A stretch of 64,000 nucleotides of DNA from positions 53,870 to 117,869 of the forward strand of contig DATFMP010000037.1 in the NCBI GenBank assembly GCA_035266845.1, read 5' to 3'. How positions within the stretch are numbered: the stretch's first letter is position 1; every line of letters starts with the position of its first letter. A program made the position numbers and the translations under genes. This stretch comes from DATFMP01 sp035266845 (GTDB lineage: Bacteria; SAR324; JACQKK01). The notes beneath the pieces were generated by a model. The model saw nothing but the letters and a program-made list of their open reading frames with translations, was not told the DNA's origin and did no database searches. This document shows positions 1 to 7,812 of this stretch, in pieces.

Positions 1-762
1 GTCCGGCAGGCGCCGGCGCAGCGCGCCCAGGGCCATGCCGGACATGGAGATCGGCACGCCCGGCTCCCACTGGTTCACGATGCCGTGGCTGACCAGGATG
101 GCGTGGCCGGAGAGCGTCGGCGCCAGCTCGTGGAACAGCTCGAGCTGCACCGGATTGAGACAATCGCTGAGGTCGGTCAGGGCCTCGTGGCTGTTGGTGG
201 TCGCGCCGCCGAGCCCCGGATAGTGCTTGAGGCACAGCCCCAGCCCGGCTTCGCGCGCGGCCTCGTTCAGCAGGGCCACGATGGCGCGCACCTCGTCCGC
301 ATCGGCCGAGTACGCGCGTTCCACCGCGCCAATGTCCGGATTGTCGGGGTTCAGGTTCAGGTCCACCACCGGCGCCAGGTCGTAAGAGATGCCCAGCGCC
401 CGCAGCTCCGCGAAGGCCGCCCGGGCCAGCGCGCGGCGCTCCGCAATGGGCAGGCCGTTGAAGGCCTGCGCACTGGGCAGGGGCGCGAAGCCGCGTGCCT
501 CCTTGAGGCGCCGCACCTTGCCGCCCTCCTGGTCCACGAACACCAGCGGCGCGGAGGGCAGCGCGGCCACTTCCGCGCACAGCGCGCGCATCTGTGCGGG
601 GTCCCGCACGTTGCGCTCGTAGCGCCGCGTGCCCACGTCATAGTCGAAGAGGATCACGCCGCCCAGGCTGTAGCGCGCGGCGAAGTCCCGCAGCCAGTCG
701 GGCACCTGGAAGCCCCGGAAGCCCAACACGAACAGGGAGCCGATGTCAGCGCGGGAGATCAT
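1..762 (-). CDS. Glycoside hydrolase family 3 protein, NagZ-like beta-N-acetylhexosaminidase (partial, C-terminus cut by window)
   Basis: I translated this gene by eye; it runs off the left edge after 254 codons, so the C-terminal third is missing. The protein starts MISRADIG and carries the GH3 landmarks DQEGG (residues 77-81) and KHYPG (179-183), matching the family's DQEGG and KHFPG motifs. NagZ enzymes remove N-acetylglucosamine from muropeptides in the cytoplasm during cell-wall recycling. No signal peptide is visible, in keeping with a cytosolic enzyme. The usual Asp-Ser-His catalytic loop after KHFPGHG reads Asn-Ser-His (190-192) and the GHG is GLG, so the acid/base dyad looks altered and the exact substrate is uncertain. 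It is the last visible gene of a minus-strand run after ansA and pdxH, 64 bases downstream of pdxH. The GH3 assignment is firm; the NagZ role is inferred. Confidence 0.8.
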   Translation of the reverse strand, partial: MISRADIGSLFVLGFRGFQVPDWLRDFAARYSLGGVILFDYDVGTRRYERNVRDPAQMRALCAEVAALPSAPLVFVDQEGGKVRRLKEARGFAPLPSAQAFNGLPIAERRALARAAFAELRALGISYDLAPVVDLNLNPDNPDIGAVERAYSADADEVRAIVALLNEAAREAGLGLCLKHYPGLGGATTNSHEALTDLSDCLNPVQLELFHELAPTLSGHAILVSHGIVNQWEPGVPISMSGMALGALRRRLPD

Positions 763-826
763 CGTGGCAGGGGGCGGGCGGACGGGTGCAGGCTGGTGGC
801 GCCAGTGTAAGTCACGACGGGTGCAG

Positions 827-1444
827 TCATGGCGAAAGCCGCTCCACCCGCCAGCCGCCGGACTCGCGTTCGTAGCGGAAGCGGTCGTGGAGGCGGTTGG
901 GGCGATTCTGCCAGAACTCGAAGCGCTCCGGCACCAGCCCGTAGCCGCCCCAGTGCTCCGGCCGAGGCACCGGCCGGTCCGCAAAGCGCTCGCGCATGCG
1001 GGCCATCTCCGCCTGCAGCGCCTCGCGCGAGGCCAGCGGCGCACTCTGCCGTGAGGCCCAGGCCCCGAGCTGGCTCTCGCGGTCACGCGTGGCGAAATAG
1101 GCGTCCGAATCCTCGTCGGCAAGCGGGCTCACGCGACCTTCCAGCCGCACCTGGCGGCCCAGCGGGTGCCAGTGGAACAGCAGCGCGGCGGCGGGGTTTG
1201 CGGCCAGCTCCGCGGCCTTGCGGCTGCCGCAGTTGGTGTAGAAGCGGAAGGCCCCGTCCGCCACCTGGCGGAACAGCACCATGCGCAGCGAGGGGCGGCC
1301 TTCGCCATCCACTGTGGCCAGCGCCATGGCGTGAGGTTGGGCAACCACCGCCTCCGCAGCGGCATACCAAGTCTCGAAGGAGCTGTAGGGATCGGGCTCC
1401 AGCCGCAGCTCCGCGTCGATCCAGGGATTCGTCCCGGCTGCCAT
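827..1444 (-). CDS. pdxH: Pyridoxamine/pyridoxine 5'-phosphate oxidase
   Basis: PdxH oxidises pyridoxamine 5'-phosphate or pyridoxine 5'-phosphate to pyridoxal 5'-phosphate with FMN and oxygen, the last step of vitamin B6 synthesis and salvage. The 205-residue length is typical. Family-typical segments are visible: the N-terminal SFETWYAAAE helix, MALATVDGEGRPSLRMVLF, the FMN-binding YTNCGSRKAAEL region, LLFHWHPLGRQVRLEGR, ESQLGAWASRQS, and the C-terminal FWQNRPNRLHDRF block that binds the substrate phosphate. The ATG lies 7 bases after the ansA stop, with GAGGG just before it, so the two are almost certainly cotranscribed. Identification is secure. Confidence 0.96.
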   Translation of the reverse strand: MAAGTNPWIDAELRLEPDPYSSFETWYAAAEAVVAQPHAMALATVDGEGRPSLRMVLFRQVADGAFRFYTNCGSRKAAELAANPAAALLFHWHPLGRQVRLEGRVSPLADEDSDAYFATRDRESQLGAWASRQSAPLASREALQAEMARMRERFADRPVPRPEHWGGYGLVPERFEFWQNRPNRLHDRFRYERESGGWRVERLSP

Positions 1445-1451
1445 GCGGCCC

Positions 1452-2468
1452 TCAGGCGTCCAGCCAGCCCGCGCCTACCCGCACCGCACCCACCTCCGTG
1501 CCGGCATGATTGCGCAGCACAGGCGTCACGTGGTGGCTCAGCGCGGCCCAGGCGGCATCGTCCAGTGCGCCCAAGCGCCGCAGGATGGCGCCCAGCGCCA
1601 CGGGCAGGGCGCGCGGGGTGCCGTCGTGAATCTTCACGGCCACACCCAACCCCTGCTCGGGCAGGATGGCGATGTAGACGCCCTCGGCGCCGGTCTTGAT
1701 GAGCGTGCGGCCGCCGGCGGCCTGGATCAGCTCCGTGCAAAAGCGGCCGGTCCCGGCGATGTAGAATGGCTCCGCGGCGATGGCGGACCGGATGCGCTCC
1801 ACGGCCGCCTTGCGCTCCGCAGGCAGGTGCGCGGGGTCGGCCATGCGCGCCATACCGTGGGCCAGCGCGCGCAGGGGCATGCCGTACTGGGGCAGCCCGC
1901 AGCCGTCGATGCCGCGTGGGGCCATGGAGAGATTGAGGCCCGTCATGCCTTCCAGCGCAGCCCGCACGCGCAACTGCGCCGGATGGTGTGCCAGGATGTA
2001 GCCCCGCGTGGGCTCGCCCAGGTGCACCGTGTGCGTGAGCATGCCCGTGTGCTTGCCGGAGCAATTGTTGTGCGCATTGCCCGGCGCTTCGCCCGCGCGC
2101 AGCAGGGCATGGGCCGCCGGTGTGTAGGAAGGCAGGTGGCTGCCGCACTCCAGCTCGTCCGGGGAGAGCCCGATGCGCGCTAGCCATGCCTGCACGAGCT
2201 GCACGTGGGCCGGCTCGCCGCCGTGGGAGCCGCAGGCATTGCACAGCTCCGCGGGGCTCACGCCGTAGCGGTCCGCCGCGCCGCTTTCCACCAGGGGCAG
2301 CGCCTGCAGCGGTTTGATGGCCGAGCGGGCATAGACGACCTGCTCGGGATCGCCCCAGGCGGCCACCACGCCGCCGTTGGCATCCACGGCCACGGCGGAG
2401 CCGATGTGACGGCTCTCCACCATGTCGCCGCGGGTCACTTCGATGAGAATCGGGGGGGCTGGCACCAC
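1452..2468 (-). CDS. ansA: L-asparaginase II family protein (Rhizobium AnsA type)
   Basis: This 338-residue protein belongs to the asparaginase family typified by Rhizobium etli AnsA, unrelated to the E. coli type I/II enzymes. Members hydrolyse L-asparagine to aspartate and ammonia. The residues described for the R. etli enzyme are all in place, one position later: Ser49 and Lys52 in ARSAIKP, Ser81 in CGSHGGE, Cys136 and Lys139 in NCSGKHTG, and Cys190 in DGCGLP. No signal peptide is seen, so it should be cytoplasmic. The start is a GTG preceded by GGAG seven bases upstream; no ATG fits as well. It heads a minus-strand run with pdxH and the GH3 gene. A weak TACAAT -10-like hexamer lies at 2536-2541 on the minus strand, but without a good -35. 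Confidence 0.88.
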   Translation of the reverse strand: MVPAPPILIEVTRGDMVESRHIGSAVAVDANGGVVAAWGDPEQVVYARSAIKPLQALPLVESGAADRYGVSPAELCNACGSHGGEPAHVQLVQAWLARIGLSPDELECGSHLPSYTPAAHALLRAGEAPGNAHNNCSGKHTGMLTHTVHLGEPTRGYILAHHPAQLRVRAALEGMTGLNLSMAPRGIDGCGLPQYGMPLRALAHGMARMADPAHLPAERKAAVERIRSAIAAEPFYIAGTGRFCTELIQAAGGRTLIKTGAEGVYIAILPEQGLGVAVKIHDGTPRALPVALGAILRRLGALDDAAWAALSHHVTPVLRNHAGTEVGAVRVGAGWLDA

Positions 2469-2590
2469 GGGATTGCTCCGGCAGCCGGCGAGGGGCCTCG
2501 CCGCGCGGCGCAGACCATCACGCTACTGCGTCGCGATTGTATCGAGACACGGAGCGTCCGTATGGGTATAATGAGCGGCGGACGACGCAT

Positions 2591-2617
2591 CGGTTGCGAT
2601 CGGTCTTATCGCAACCG
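2591..2617. other. Perfect 10-bp hairpin between the DUF1127 gene and ansA
   Basis: CGGTTGCGAT (2591-2600) and ATCGCAACCG (2608-2617) form a perfect stem with a 7-base loop, 41 bases past the DUF1127 stop on the minus strand. There is no T-tract on either side, so it is not a classical intrinsic terminator. It may stabilise the 3' end of the short DUF1127 transcript or separate it from ansA. Confidence 0.5.
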
Positions 2618-2658
2618 GCGGGGGAATGTCAGCAGTAATCCGGCAGGACCGTTGGCAA

Positions 2659-2904
2659 TCAGGCTTCCCAGAAGCCCTTTTGCCATTCGCGCACGGCTTG
2701 GCCTCGGGTGAGGCCGATGTCGCGCAGCATGTGGTCGTCCATCTCAAGCAATTGCCGGCGCGCCTCATGGCGCGTCCACCACATGCGGGCGATCTGCCGC
2801 GGGCGGACCAGCAGGCTCAGCAGCGAGCCTTCACCGTCCTGACCGGAGACGCCACCATTGAGACCCGCGTTGCCAGTGGAGTGCACTTGCACAAGCGAAG
2901 CCAT
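2659..2904 (-). CDS. DUF1127 (YjiS-like) small protein
   Basis: The 81-residue product ends in a DUF1127 module: an Arg-rich helix followed by LLEMDDHMLRDIGLTRGQA, the family's signature, then a short tail. Small DUF1127 proteins in alphaproteobacteria have been linked to phosphate and carbon metabolism and RNA turnover; no enzymatic activity is known. I chose the ATG at 2904 because GGAGAAGG sits just before it; an in-frame TTG at 2919 is the alternative. It is divergent from a MocR regulator, and its predicted promoter shares the -35 palindrome with that gene. DUF1127 genes often lie next to MocR/GntR aminotransferase-like regulators, and the shared operator suggests this is a direct target. 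Confidence 0.85.
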   Translation of the reverse strand: MASLVQVHSTGNAGLNGGVSGQDGEGSLLSLLVRPRQIARMWWTRHEARRQLLEMDDHMLRDIGLTRGQAVREWQKGFWEA

Positions 2905-2923
2905 TTCCTTCTCCGTCAATTAG

Positions 2924-3007
2924 TGACAATACTCGAACAACAATCGGTACAGTCACTCTAAAATTGACACAATTAGCTGTCAACAGATATATTGTCACCA
3001 TGACAAT
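2924..3007. promoter_or_regulatory. Overlapping divergent promoters and MocR operator half-sites
   Basis: The palindrome TTGACA (2964-2969) / TGTCAA (2978-2983) supplies a perfect -35 hexamer in each direction. Rightward, TTGACA is followed after 18 bases by TATATT (2988-2993), placing the transcript start at about base 3000, the first base of the regulator's ATG. Leftward, TTGACA (2983-2978) is followed after 17 bases by TAGAGT (2960-2955), giving a leader of about 44 bases for the DUF1127 gene. A second inverted repeat, ATTGTCA (2991-2997) and TGACAAT (3001-3007) with a 3-base spacer, straddles the regulator's start codon, and a further TGACAAT lies at 2924-2930. This spread of direct and inverted half-sites over both promoters is typical of MocR operators. 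Confidence 0.7.
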
Positions 3008-4388
3008 GTGGATTCCCAAGCTGGAATACCGAGCAGGTCCTCGGTATCTGCGCATTGCGGCCGCCCTGCGGGAGGACATCGCTAGCGGCACGTTGGCGCC
3101 CGGCGCCCAGTTGCCCACACACCGCGACCTTGCCGAGGCGCTGGGGCTGACGGTGGGCACGGTCTCGCGCGCCTATGCGGAGGCTGCCCGGCAGAACCTG
3201 ATCAGCGGGGAGATCGGCCGGGGTACCTACGTGCGTAGCGATTCGCGCAGAGAGGAGGCACTGCCCACGCCGGCCGAGCCGGACGATCACCTGATCGACC
3301 TGTCCCTGACCCGGCCAGTGGTGGACGTGGAGCAACTCGACCTGCAGCGCTCCCTGGCGGAACTGGCCCACAGCCCGGACATGGGGCGTTTTCTGGACTA
3401 TCAGCCCAACGTGGGCCTCTCCGACCACCGGCGCGTGGCCGCGCAATGGCTCGCGCGGCGGGGACTGGTTGTGGGACCCGAGCGGGTAGTGGTGACGGCC
3501 GGGGGCCAGAACGCCATCGCCGTGATCCTCTCCGGCCTCACCCAGCCGGGCGACGTGGTGCTCACGGAGTGCCTGACCTATCCGGGCCTCAAAGGCATCG
3601 CCAAGGTGCTGCACCTGCAGTTGGCACCCGTGGCGATGGACGAGGACGGCATGCTGCCCGACTCTCTGGAGGCCGCGGCGGTCTCCCGCGGGGCGCGGGT
3701 GCTGTACACGGTGCCCACGCTGCACAACCCCACCACCACCGTGATGTCCGCCGCGCGTCGGGCCGAGATCGCCGCGGTGGCACGGCGGCTGGACCTGGCG
3801 ATCATCGAGGACGACGTGAACGGGCAGCTCCTGCCGGATGCACCCCCGCCGCTGAGCCTGCTGGCGCCCGAACGGAGCTACTGCATCGCCAGCACCTCCA
3901 AGTTCCTGGCGCCGGGCCTGCGCATCGGGTTCGTCGTCACGCCGGAGGGCCGGGCGCCGCGCGTGGCGGCGGGGGTGCGCGCCTTCACCATCATGGCTCC
4001 GCCGCTGCTGGCGGAGCTGACCTGCCGCTGGCTGACCGACGGCACGGCGGACCGCATCGTGGCGCGCCAGCAGGAGGAGGCGCTGCAGCGCCAGCGCCTG
4101 GCCGCGCGCGTGCTGCACGGCTTCGAGTACCAGGCACAGCCGCGCGGCTTCCATCTGTGGCTGCAGGTGCCGGAGCCCTGGCAAACCGAGGAGTTCGTGG
4201 CGCAGGCGCACGACCGCGGGGTGCTGATCTCGCCGGCGTCCGCCTTCACCGTGGGTCGTACGCCGCCGCCCCACGCCGTGCGCGTGGGCCTGGGCGGCAT
4301 CCAGCCCCTCTCGCGGCTGGAGGAGGGCCTGCACGCCCTGGCCGAGACCCTGCGCCGCCCGCCCGGCCCCGTGTTCTCCATCGTGTAG
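3000..4388 (+). CDS. MocR-type transcriptional regulator: GntR winged helix plus fold-type I aminotransferase domain
   Basis: The 462-residue protein opens with a GntR-family winged helix (about residues 10-80: RYLRIAAALREDIASG, TVGTVSRAYAEA, GEIGRGTYV) fused to an aminotransferase-like domain. The PLP lysine is Lys301 in STSKFLAPGLR, and upstream are the HNPTTT and EDDVNGQL segments that bind PLP. MocR proteins use PLP, or its adduct with an amino compound, as effector and usually control a divergent neighbour and themselves. The target here is probably the DUF1127 gene. I chose the ATG at 3000; upstream sequence would force a TTG start inside the -35. ATG 3006 is also possible. The predicted transcript begins at the start codon, so the mRNA may be leaderless. 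PdxH lies close by, so a B6 link is possible but unproven. Confidence 0.9.
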   Translation: MTMWIPKLEYRAGPRYLRIAAALREDIASGTLAPGAQLPTHRDLAEALGLTVGTVSRAYAEAARQNLISGEIGRGTYVRSDSRREEALPTPAEPDDHLIDLSLTRPVVDVEQLDLQRSLAELAHSPDMGRFLDYQPNVGLSDHRRVAAQWLARRGLVVGPERVVVTAGGQNAIAVILSGLTQPGDVVLTECLTYPGLKGIAKVLHLQLAPVAMDEDGMLPDSLEAAAVSRGARVLYTVPTLHNPTTTVMSAARRAEIAAVARRLDLAIIEDDVNGQLLPDAPPPLSLLAPERSYCIASTSKFLAPGLRIGFVVTPEGRAPRVAAGVRAFTIMAPPLLAELTCRWLTDGTADRIVARQQEEALQRQRLAARVLHGFEYQAQPRGFHLWLQVPEPWQTEEFVAQAHDRGVLISPASAFTVGRTPPPHAVRVGLGGIQPLSRLEEGLHALAETLRRPPGPVFSIV

Positions 4389-4411
4389 AAAGCCTGCGGG
4401 AAACAACCGCT

Positions 4412-4512
4412 GCGAGGGAGCAAGCCCCCTCGCGCACCCCTTTCGGGTTTTCGCGGCTGCGAAACAGCCGCGAAAACATGGGATTCAATTGGGGTCCAAG
4501 GGGCAGCGCCCC
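4412..4512. terminator. Cluster of three hairpins between convergent genes
   Basis: Between the MocR gene and the convergent peptidase gene lie three stem-loops: GCGAGGG/CCCTCGC (4412-4433), a perfect 12-bp stem TTTTCGCGGCTG/CAGCCGCGAAAA with 5-base loop (4448-4476), and GGGGC/GCCCC (4500-4512). The middle one has T-runs on its outer flank on both strands and is a good bidirectional terminator. The outer two resemble the GC-rich palindromes found at 34211-34257 and 58442-58651, so this may also be a member of a dispersed intergenic repeat. Confidence 0.6.
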
Positions 4513-4625
4513 CGAAACAGTCGCTTCGCTATTCATAAGCGTTTCAGGGTGCGTGGGATGTGCATGCCGCGCAGCCTTCATACGGACGCTCGCACCGCCC
4601 GTGCCTGCCCGCAGCGCCGCTGGGA

Positions 4626-6092
4626 TTACATCGGATCGAGCGGATAGATGGGCCGCCGCACGTGCTCGAACTTGAGCAGGCGGTTGTCCGAGGTGGTGAC
4701 CCCGATGCCGTCGCAGGTGAGCGTGTGCTTGCCGATGGGCTCGAAGCCCGCGCGGTAGTGGATGCGCGACTTGAGGACGAGGTACTTCATCTGCGTGGGC
4801 TCGATGCCCACGGAGGTGAACACCCCGATGTCCCACGGCTCGTGATGCCGTGAGACGACGACGATCTTCATGCGGCCCGTATCCAGCACGGCCGTGGGGC
4901 CCATCTGCACGGTGACCCCGGTGTACATGGGGCCGCGCACGACGAAGCTGCCGTCGGTGAGGGTGCGCACGCGGCCCGTGACGGGCAGCGATTCGGCCCT
5001 GCGGCCGATGGAGGGCATGTCCGTCTTGCCGCCCAGCTTGATTGTCACCTCCGCCCCCACGCCGGCCTTCATCATCTCCTGCACCGCCTGCGGATCCCAC
5101 ACGGCAGCCACGGCCACGTCGTCCAGCTCCTGGCGCATCACCTCGGCGATCACCGTCATCACGTCCTCGGAGCCCCCGGAGCCCACGTTGTCCGCGTGAT
5201 CGAGCAGCAGCACGGGGAACTCCGTGAGCTGCTTGGCGCGCGCAACCACCTCGTCCAACGGCTCGTGGCGGTGCAGGAAGGCCTCGCGGCGCTCCCAGGC
5301 GGCCTCCAGCAGCCAGTCTACCGCGGCCTGGGCCGCCGGTGCATCGCCGTCGGCCACGACGATGGTGGAGAGTCCGGCATCGGCGAAGTCCGCCATGGGG
5401 AAGCCTCCGAAGACCGTGACCGCCAGCAGACCCTGGGCTTCCGCCTCGCGGGCCATGGCCAGCAGGGTCTTCATGGGCTCGTCCTTGTGCCCCATGCGCA
5501 GGGTCTGGGCCAGCAGGGGCCGGTTGCCCCAGGCCATCACGGGCTTCACCTCGCCGCGCAGGGCCCGCAGCAGGATGCGCCCCACCTGCTCGCCCACCTC
5601 GTACATGTCCACGTGCGGATAGGTCTTGTAGCCGATCAGCGCGGTACAGTTGCGCACCATCTTCTCGGTCAGGTTGGCGTGCAGGTCGCACGTCACGCAG
5701 ATCGGCACCTCGGGTGCGATGGCGCGGATGCGCTCCAGCAGGGTGCCTTCGCCGTCCGGCGTGACCTCGCTGACCATGGCCCCGTGCAGGTCGAGCATCA
5801 CCACGTCGCAGCCGCGTCGCACCGCATCGCAGATGGCGCCGGCCATGCGCTCGTAGGCGTCGGCACTCACCGGCCCGCTGGGCATGGCCTCGGCGGCCAC
5901 GGGCGTGACGATCTCCATGCCCTCGGCGCGCGCCAGCTTGATGTACGCGCCCATGGGCATGGCCGTGTGCTCGTAGGCACGCAGGGCATCGTCGCCCAGG
6001 TACGCGCCCCACTCCTCGAAGCGCGCCCAGGGTGTGGGGATGGGCGAGAACGTGTTGGTCTCGTGCTTCATCATGGCAATCACGGCGCGCAT
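4626..6092 (-). CDS. M81 family metallopeptidase (MlrC-like), copy 1
   Basis: The 488-residue protein belongs to the M81/MlrC family, named for the Sphingomonas enzyme that cleaves linearised microcystin products; most members have unknown peptide or amide substrates. It shows MKHETNTFSP near the N-terminus, DLHGAMV and CDLHANLTEKM (probable metal-site regions), the IGYKTYPHVD segment, and the C-terminal SRHHEPWDIGVF and RIHYRAGFEPIG blocks. No signal peptide is present. The ATG at 6092 has AGGAG upstream; earlier in-frame codons lack one. It lies 58 bases downstream of a close paralogue on the same strand, and both follow a peptide-type ABC substrate-binding gene, suggesting import and cytoplasmic hydrolysis of a peptide-like compound. 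Substrate unknown. Confidence 0.88.
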   Translation of the reverse strand: MRAVIAMMKHETNTFSPIPTPWARFEEWGAYLGDDALRAYEHTAMPMGAYIKLARAEGMEIVTPVAAEAMPSGPVSADAYERMAGAICDAVRRGCDVVMLDLHGAMVSEVTPDGEGTLLERIRAIAPEVPICVTCDLHANLTEKMVRNCTALIGYKTYPHVDMYEVGEQVGRILLRALRGEVKPVMAWGNRPLLAQTLRMGHKDEPMKTLLAMAREAEAQGLLAVTVFGGFPMADFADAGLSTIVVADGDAPAAQAAVDWLLEAAWERREAFLHRHEPLDEVVARAKQLTEFPVLLLDHADNVGSGGSEDVMTVIAEVMRQELDDVAVAAVWDPQAVQEMMKAGVGAEVTIKLGGKTDMPSIGRRAESLPVTGRVRTLTDGSFVVRGPMYTGVTVQMGPTAVLDTGRMKIVVVSRHHEPWDIGVFTSVGIEPTQMKYLVLKSRIHYRAGFEPIGKHTLTCDGIGVTTSDNRLLKFEHVRRPIYPLDPM

Positions 6093-6150
6093 GGGCAGAG
6101 CTCCTGTGGCAATGGCGGTGGTGGCCGGTCGGCCGTCACGGTCGCAGCTA

Positions 6151-7620
6151 TCACACGTCCGCATCGAGCGGATAGATGGGTCGCCGCACGTGGCGGTACT
6201 CGAACAGGCTGTTGTCCGACGAGCATACGCCGATGCCGTCGCAGGTGATCGTGTGCCGCGCGATGGGCTGGAACCCCGCCCGGTAGTGGATGCGCGACTT
6301 GAGCACCAGGTAGCGCTTGGCCTTGGGGTCGATGCCCACCGAGGTGAACACGCCCTGGTCGAACGGCTCGTTGTTGAATGAGCACACCACGATCTGCACG
6401 GCGCCCGTGTCCAGCACGGCGGTGGGCCCCATGTGCGCGGTCACGCCCGTGTTCATGGGCCCGGTCACCCGGAAATCACCGTCCGTGATGCAGCGCACGC
6501 GCCCCGTGACGCGCAGCGATTCACCCTTGCGGCCGATGGCGGGCATGTCCGTCTTGCCGCCCAGCTCCAGCGTCACCTCCGCCCCCACCCCGGCGCGGAT
6601 CATGGCCTGCACCGCCTCCGGATCCTTGACGGAGGCCACGGCCACATCCTCCAGCCCCTGGCTGAGCACTTCCGCGATCACCGACATGACGTCCTGCGTG
6701 CCGCCGGACGCGGCGTTGTCCGCATGATCCAGCAGAATCACGGGCCCCTCGGTGAGCTGCTTGGCGCGGGCGATGGCCTCGTGCAGGGGCTCGCCCTCGT
6801 AGATGAAGTCCACCCGCAGGTGCCAAGCCGCATCCAGCAGCCGTTTGGTCGCGGACTCCGCGTGTTTGCGGTCGCCATCGGCCACCACCACGGCGGAAAG
6901 CCCGGCGTCGTGGAAGTCCGCCAGAGGGAAGCCGCCGAACACGGTGGCCGCCAGGATGCCGTCTGCCTCCGTCTCTCGGGTCATGGCCAGCAGGGAGGCC
7001 ATGGGCTCGTCCTCGTGGCCCATGCGCAGGGTCTGGGCCAGCAGGGGCCTGTTGTCCCAGGCCATCACTGGGTTCACCTCCCCGCGCATGGCGGCAAGCA
7101 GCACCCGGCCGATCTGAATTGCCGTCTCGAAGCTGTCGATGTGCGGGTAGGTCTTGTAACCGATCATGGCTGTGCAGTGGTCCATCATGGTCTGCGTGAG
7201 GTTGGCGTGCAAGTCCAGGTTCACGCAAATCGGCATGTTGGGCGCGATGGCGCGGATGCGCTCCAGCAGGCGGCCCTCGCCGTCCCGGGTGGATTCGGCC
7301 ACCATGGCACCGTGCAGATCGAGCATGATGCCGTCGATGCGTCCGTCCACCGCCTCGCAGATGGCGTCCGTGATGGTGTCATAGGCATCTGTGTGCACGG
7401 GGCCGCTGGGCGCTGCCTCGGCCGCCACGGGCGTGACGACTTCCGCGTGCACCTCCTCGGCCAGCCGCAGGTAGGCCCCCACACCCGTGCGCGTGCCGGC
7501 GAAGGTGCTGCGCACGTCCGCGCCGAAGCACAGCGTGCGCTGCTGAAAGCGCGCGAGGTCGGTGGGCACGGGCGAGAACGTGTTGGTCTCGTGCTTCATG
7601 GAAGCGATCAGCAGACGCAT
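6151..7620 (-). CDS. M81 family metallopeptidase (MlrC-like), copy 2
   Basis: This is a tandem paralogue of the downstream M81 gene: 489 residues, starting MRLLIASMKHETNTFSP, with the same DLHGAMV, LDLHANLTQTM, GYKTYPHIDSF, AMRGEVNPVMAWDNRPLLAQ and RIHYRAGFQPIA blocks in the same order. Differences are spread along the whole length, so the duplication is not recent. The two copies may act on different substrates or form a heteromer. The start at 7620 is the ATG directly before MKHETNTF; the longer frame upstream is Arg/Pro-rich and not credible protein. It lies about 190 bases after the substrate-binding protein, with a strong hairpin in between. Cytoplasmic; catalytic residues are assigned only by family. 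Confidence 0.88.
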   Translation of the reverse strand: MRLLIASMKHETNTFSPVPTDLARFQQRTLCFGADVRSTFAGTRTGVGAYLRLAEEVHAEVVTPVAAEAAPSGPVHTDAYDTITDAICEAVDGRIDGIMLDLHGAMVAESTRDGEGRLLERIRAIAPNMPICVNLDLHANLTQTMMDHCTAMIGYKTYPHIDSFETAIQIGRVLLAAMRGEVNPVMAWDNRPLLAQTLRMGHEDEPMASLLAMTRETEADGILAATVFGGFPLADFHDAGLSAVVVADGDRKHAESATKRLLDAAWHLRVDFIYEGEPLHEAIARAKQLTEGPVILLDHADNAASGGTQDVMSVIAEVLSQGLEDVAVASVKDPEAVQAMIRAGVGAEVTLELGGKTDMPAIGRKGESLRVTGRVRCITDGDFRVTGPMNTGVTAHMGPTAVLDTGAVQIVVCSFNNEPFDQGVFTSVGIDPKAKRYLVLKSRIHYRAGFQPIARHTITCDGIGVCSSDNSLFEYRHVRRPIYPLDADV

Positions 7621-7761
7621 GGCGATCCTCGCGACGGCTAGGCGCAGCAGGGCTCGCGGACGGGGCCGACTGCGCGAGAGGGGCGCCGCGCTGCCCGCGC
7701 GCCCTGGCGAGGGCGCTCCGGGCCGGCCGGCGTGGCGATGGTGGTGTTTGGAGCGGGATGC

Positions 7762-7793
7762 GCCGCCCGCGGCCATCTGGCACCGCGGGCGGC
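7762..7793 (-). terminator. Hairpin between substrate-binding protein and M81 genes
   Basis: GCCGCCCGCGG (7762-7772) and CCGCGGGCGGC (7783-7793) form a perfect 11-bp GC stem with a 10-base loop, 20 bases past the substrate-binding-protein stop. No T-tract follows on the minus strand. Such hairpins after binding-protein genes often protect the upstream message or attenuate downstream genes, which would raise binding protein over peptidases. Confidence 0.5.
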
Positions 7794-7812
7794 ATACCGC
7801 TGAAGTCCAACG

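Noticed and set aside
85..810. Long plus-strand open frame opposite the GH3 gene
   Set aside because: Its product is Arg/Gln/His-rich with no family features, while the minus strand encodes a clear GH3 protein. The same reasoning removed the many long antisense frames in this GC-rich window (for example 14.0-15.3, 38.4-41.5, 43.1-45.1 and 50.0-52.4 kb).
2545..2617. TATAAT (2567-2572) followed by a hairpin, as a possible small RNA antisense to the DUF1127 region
   Set aside because: The -35 (GAGACA, 16-base spacer) is poor and the hairpin has no T-tract, so there is no complete transcription unit.
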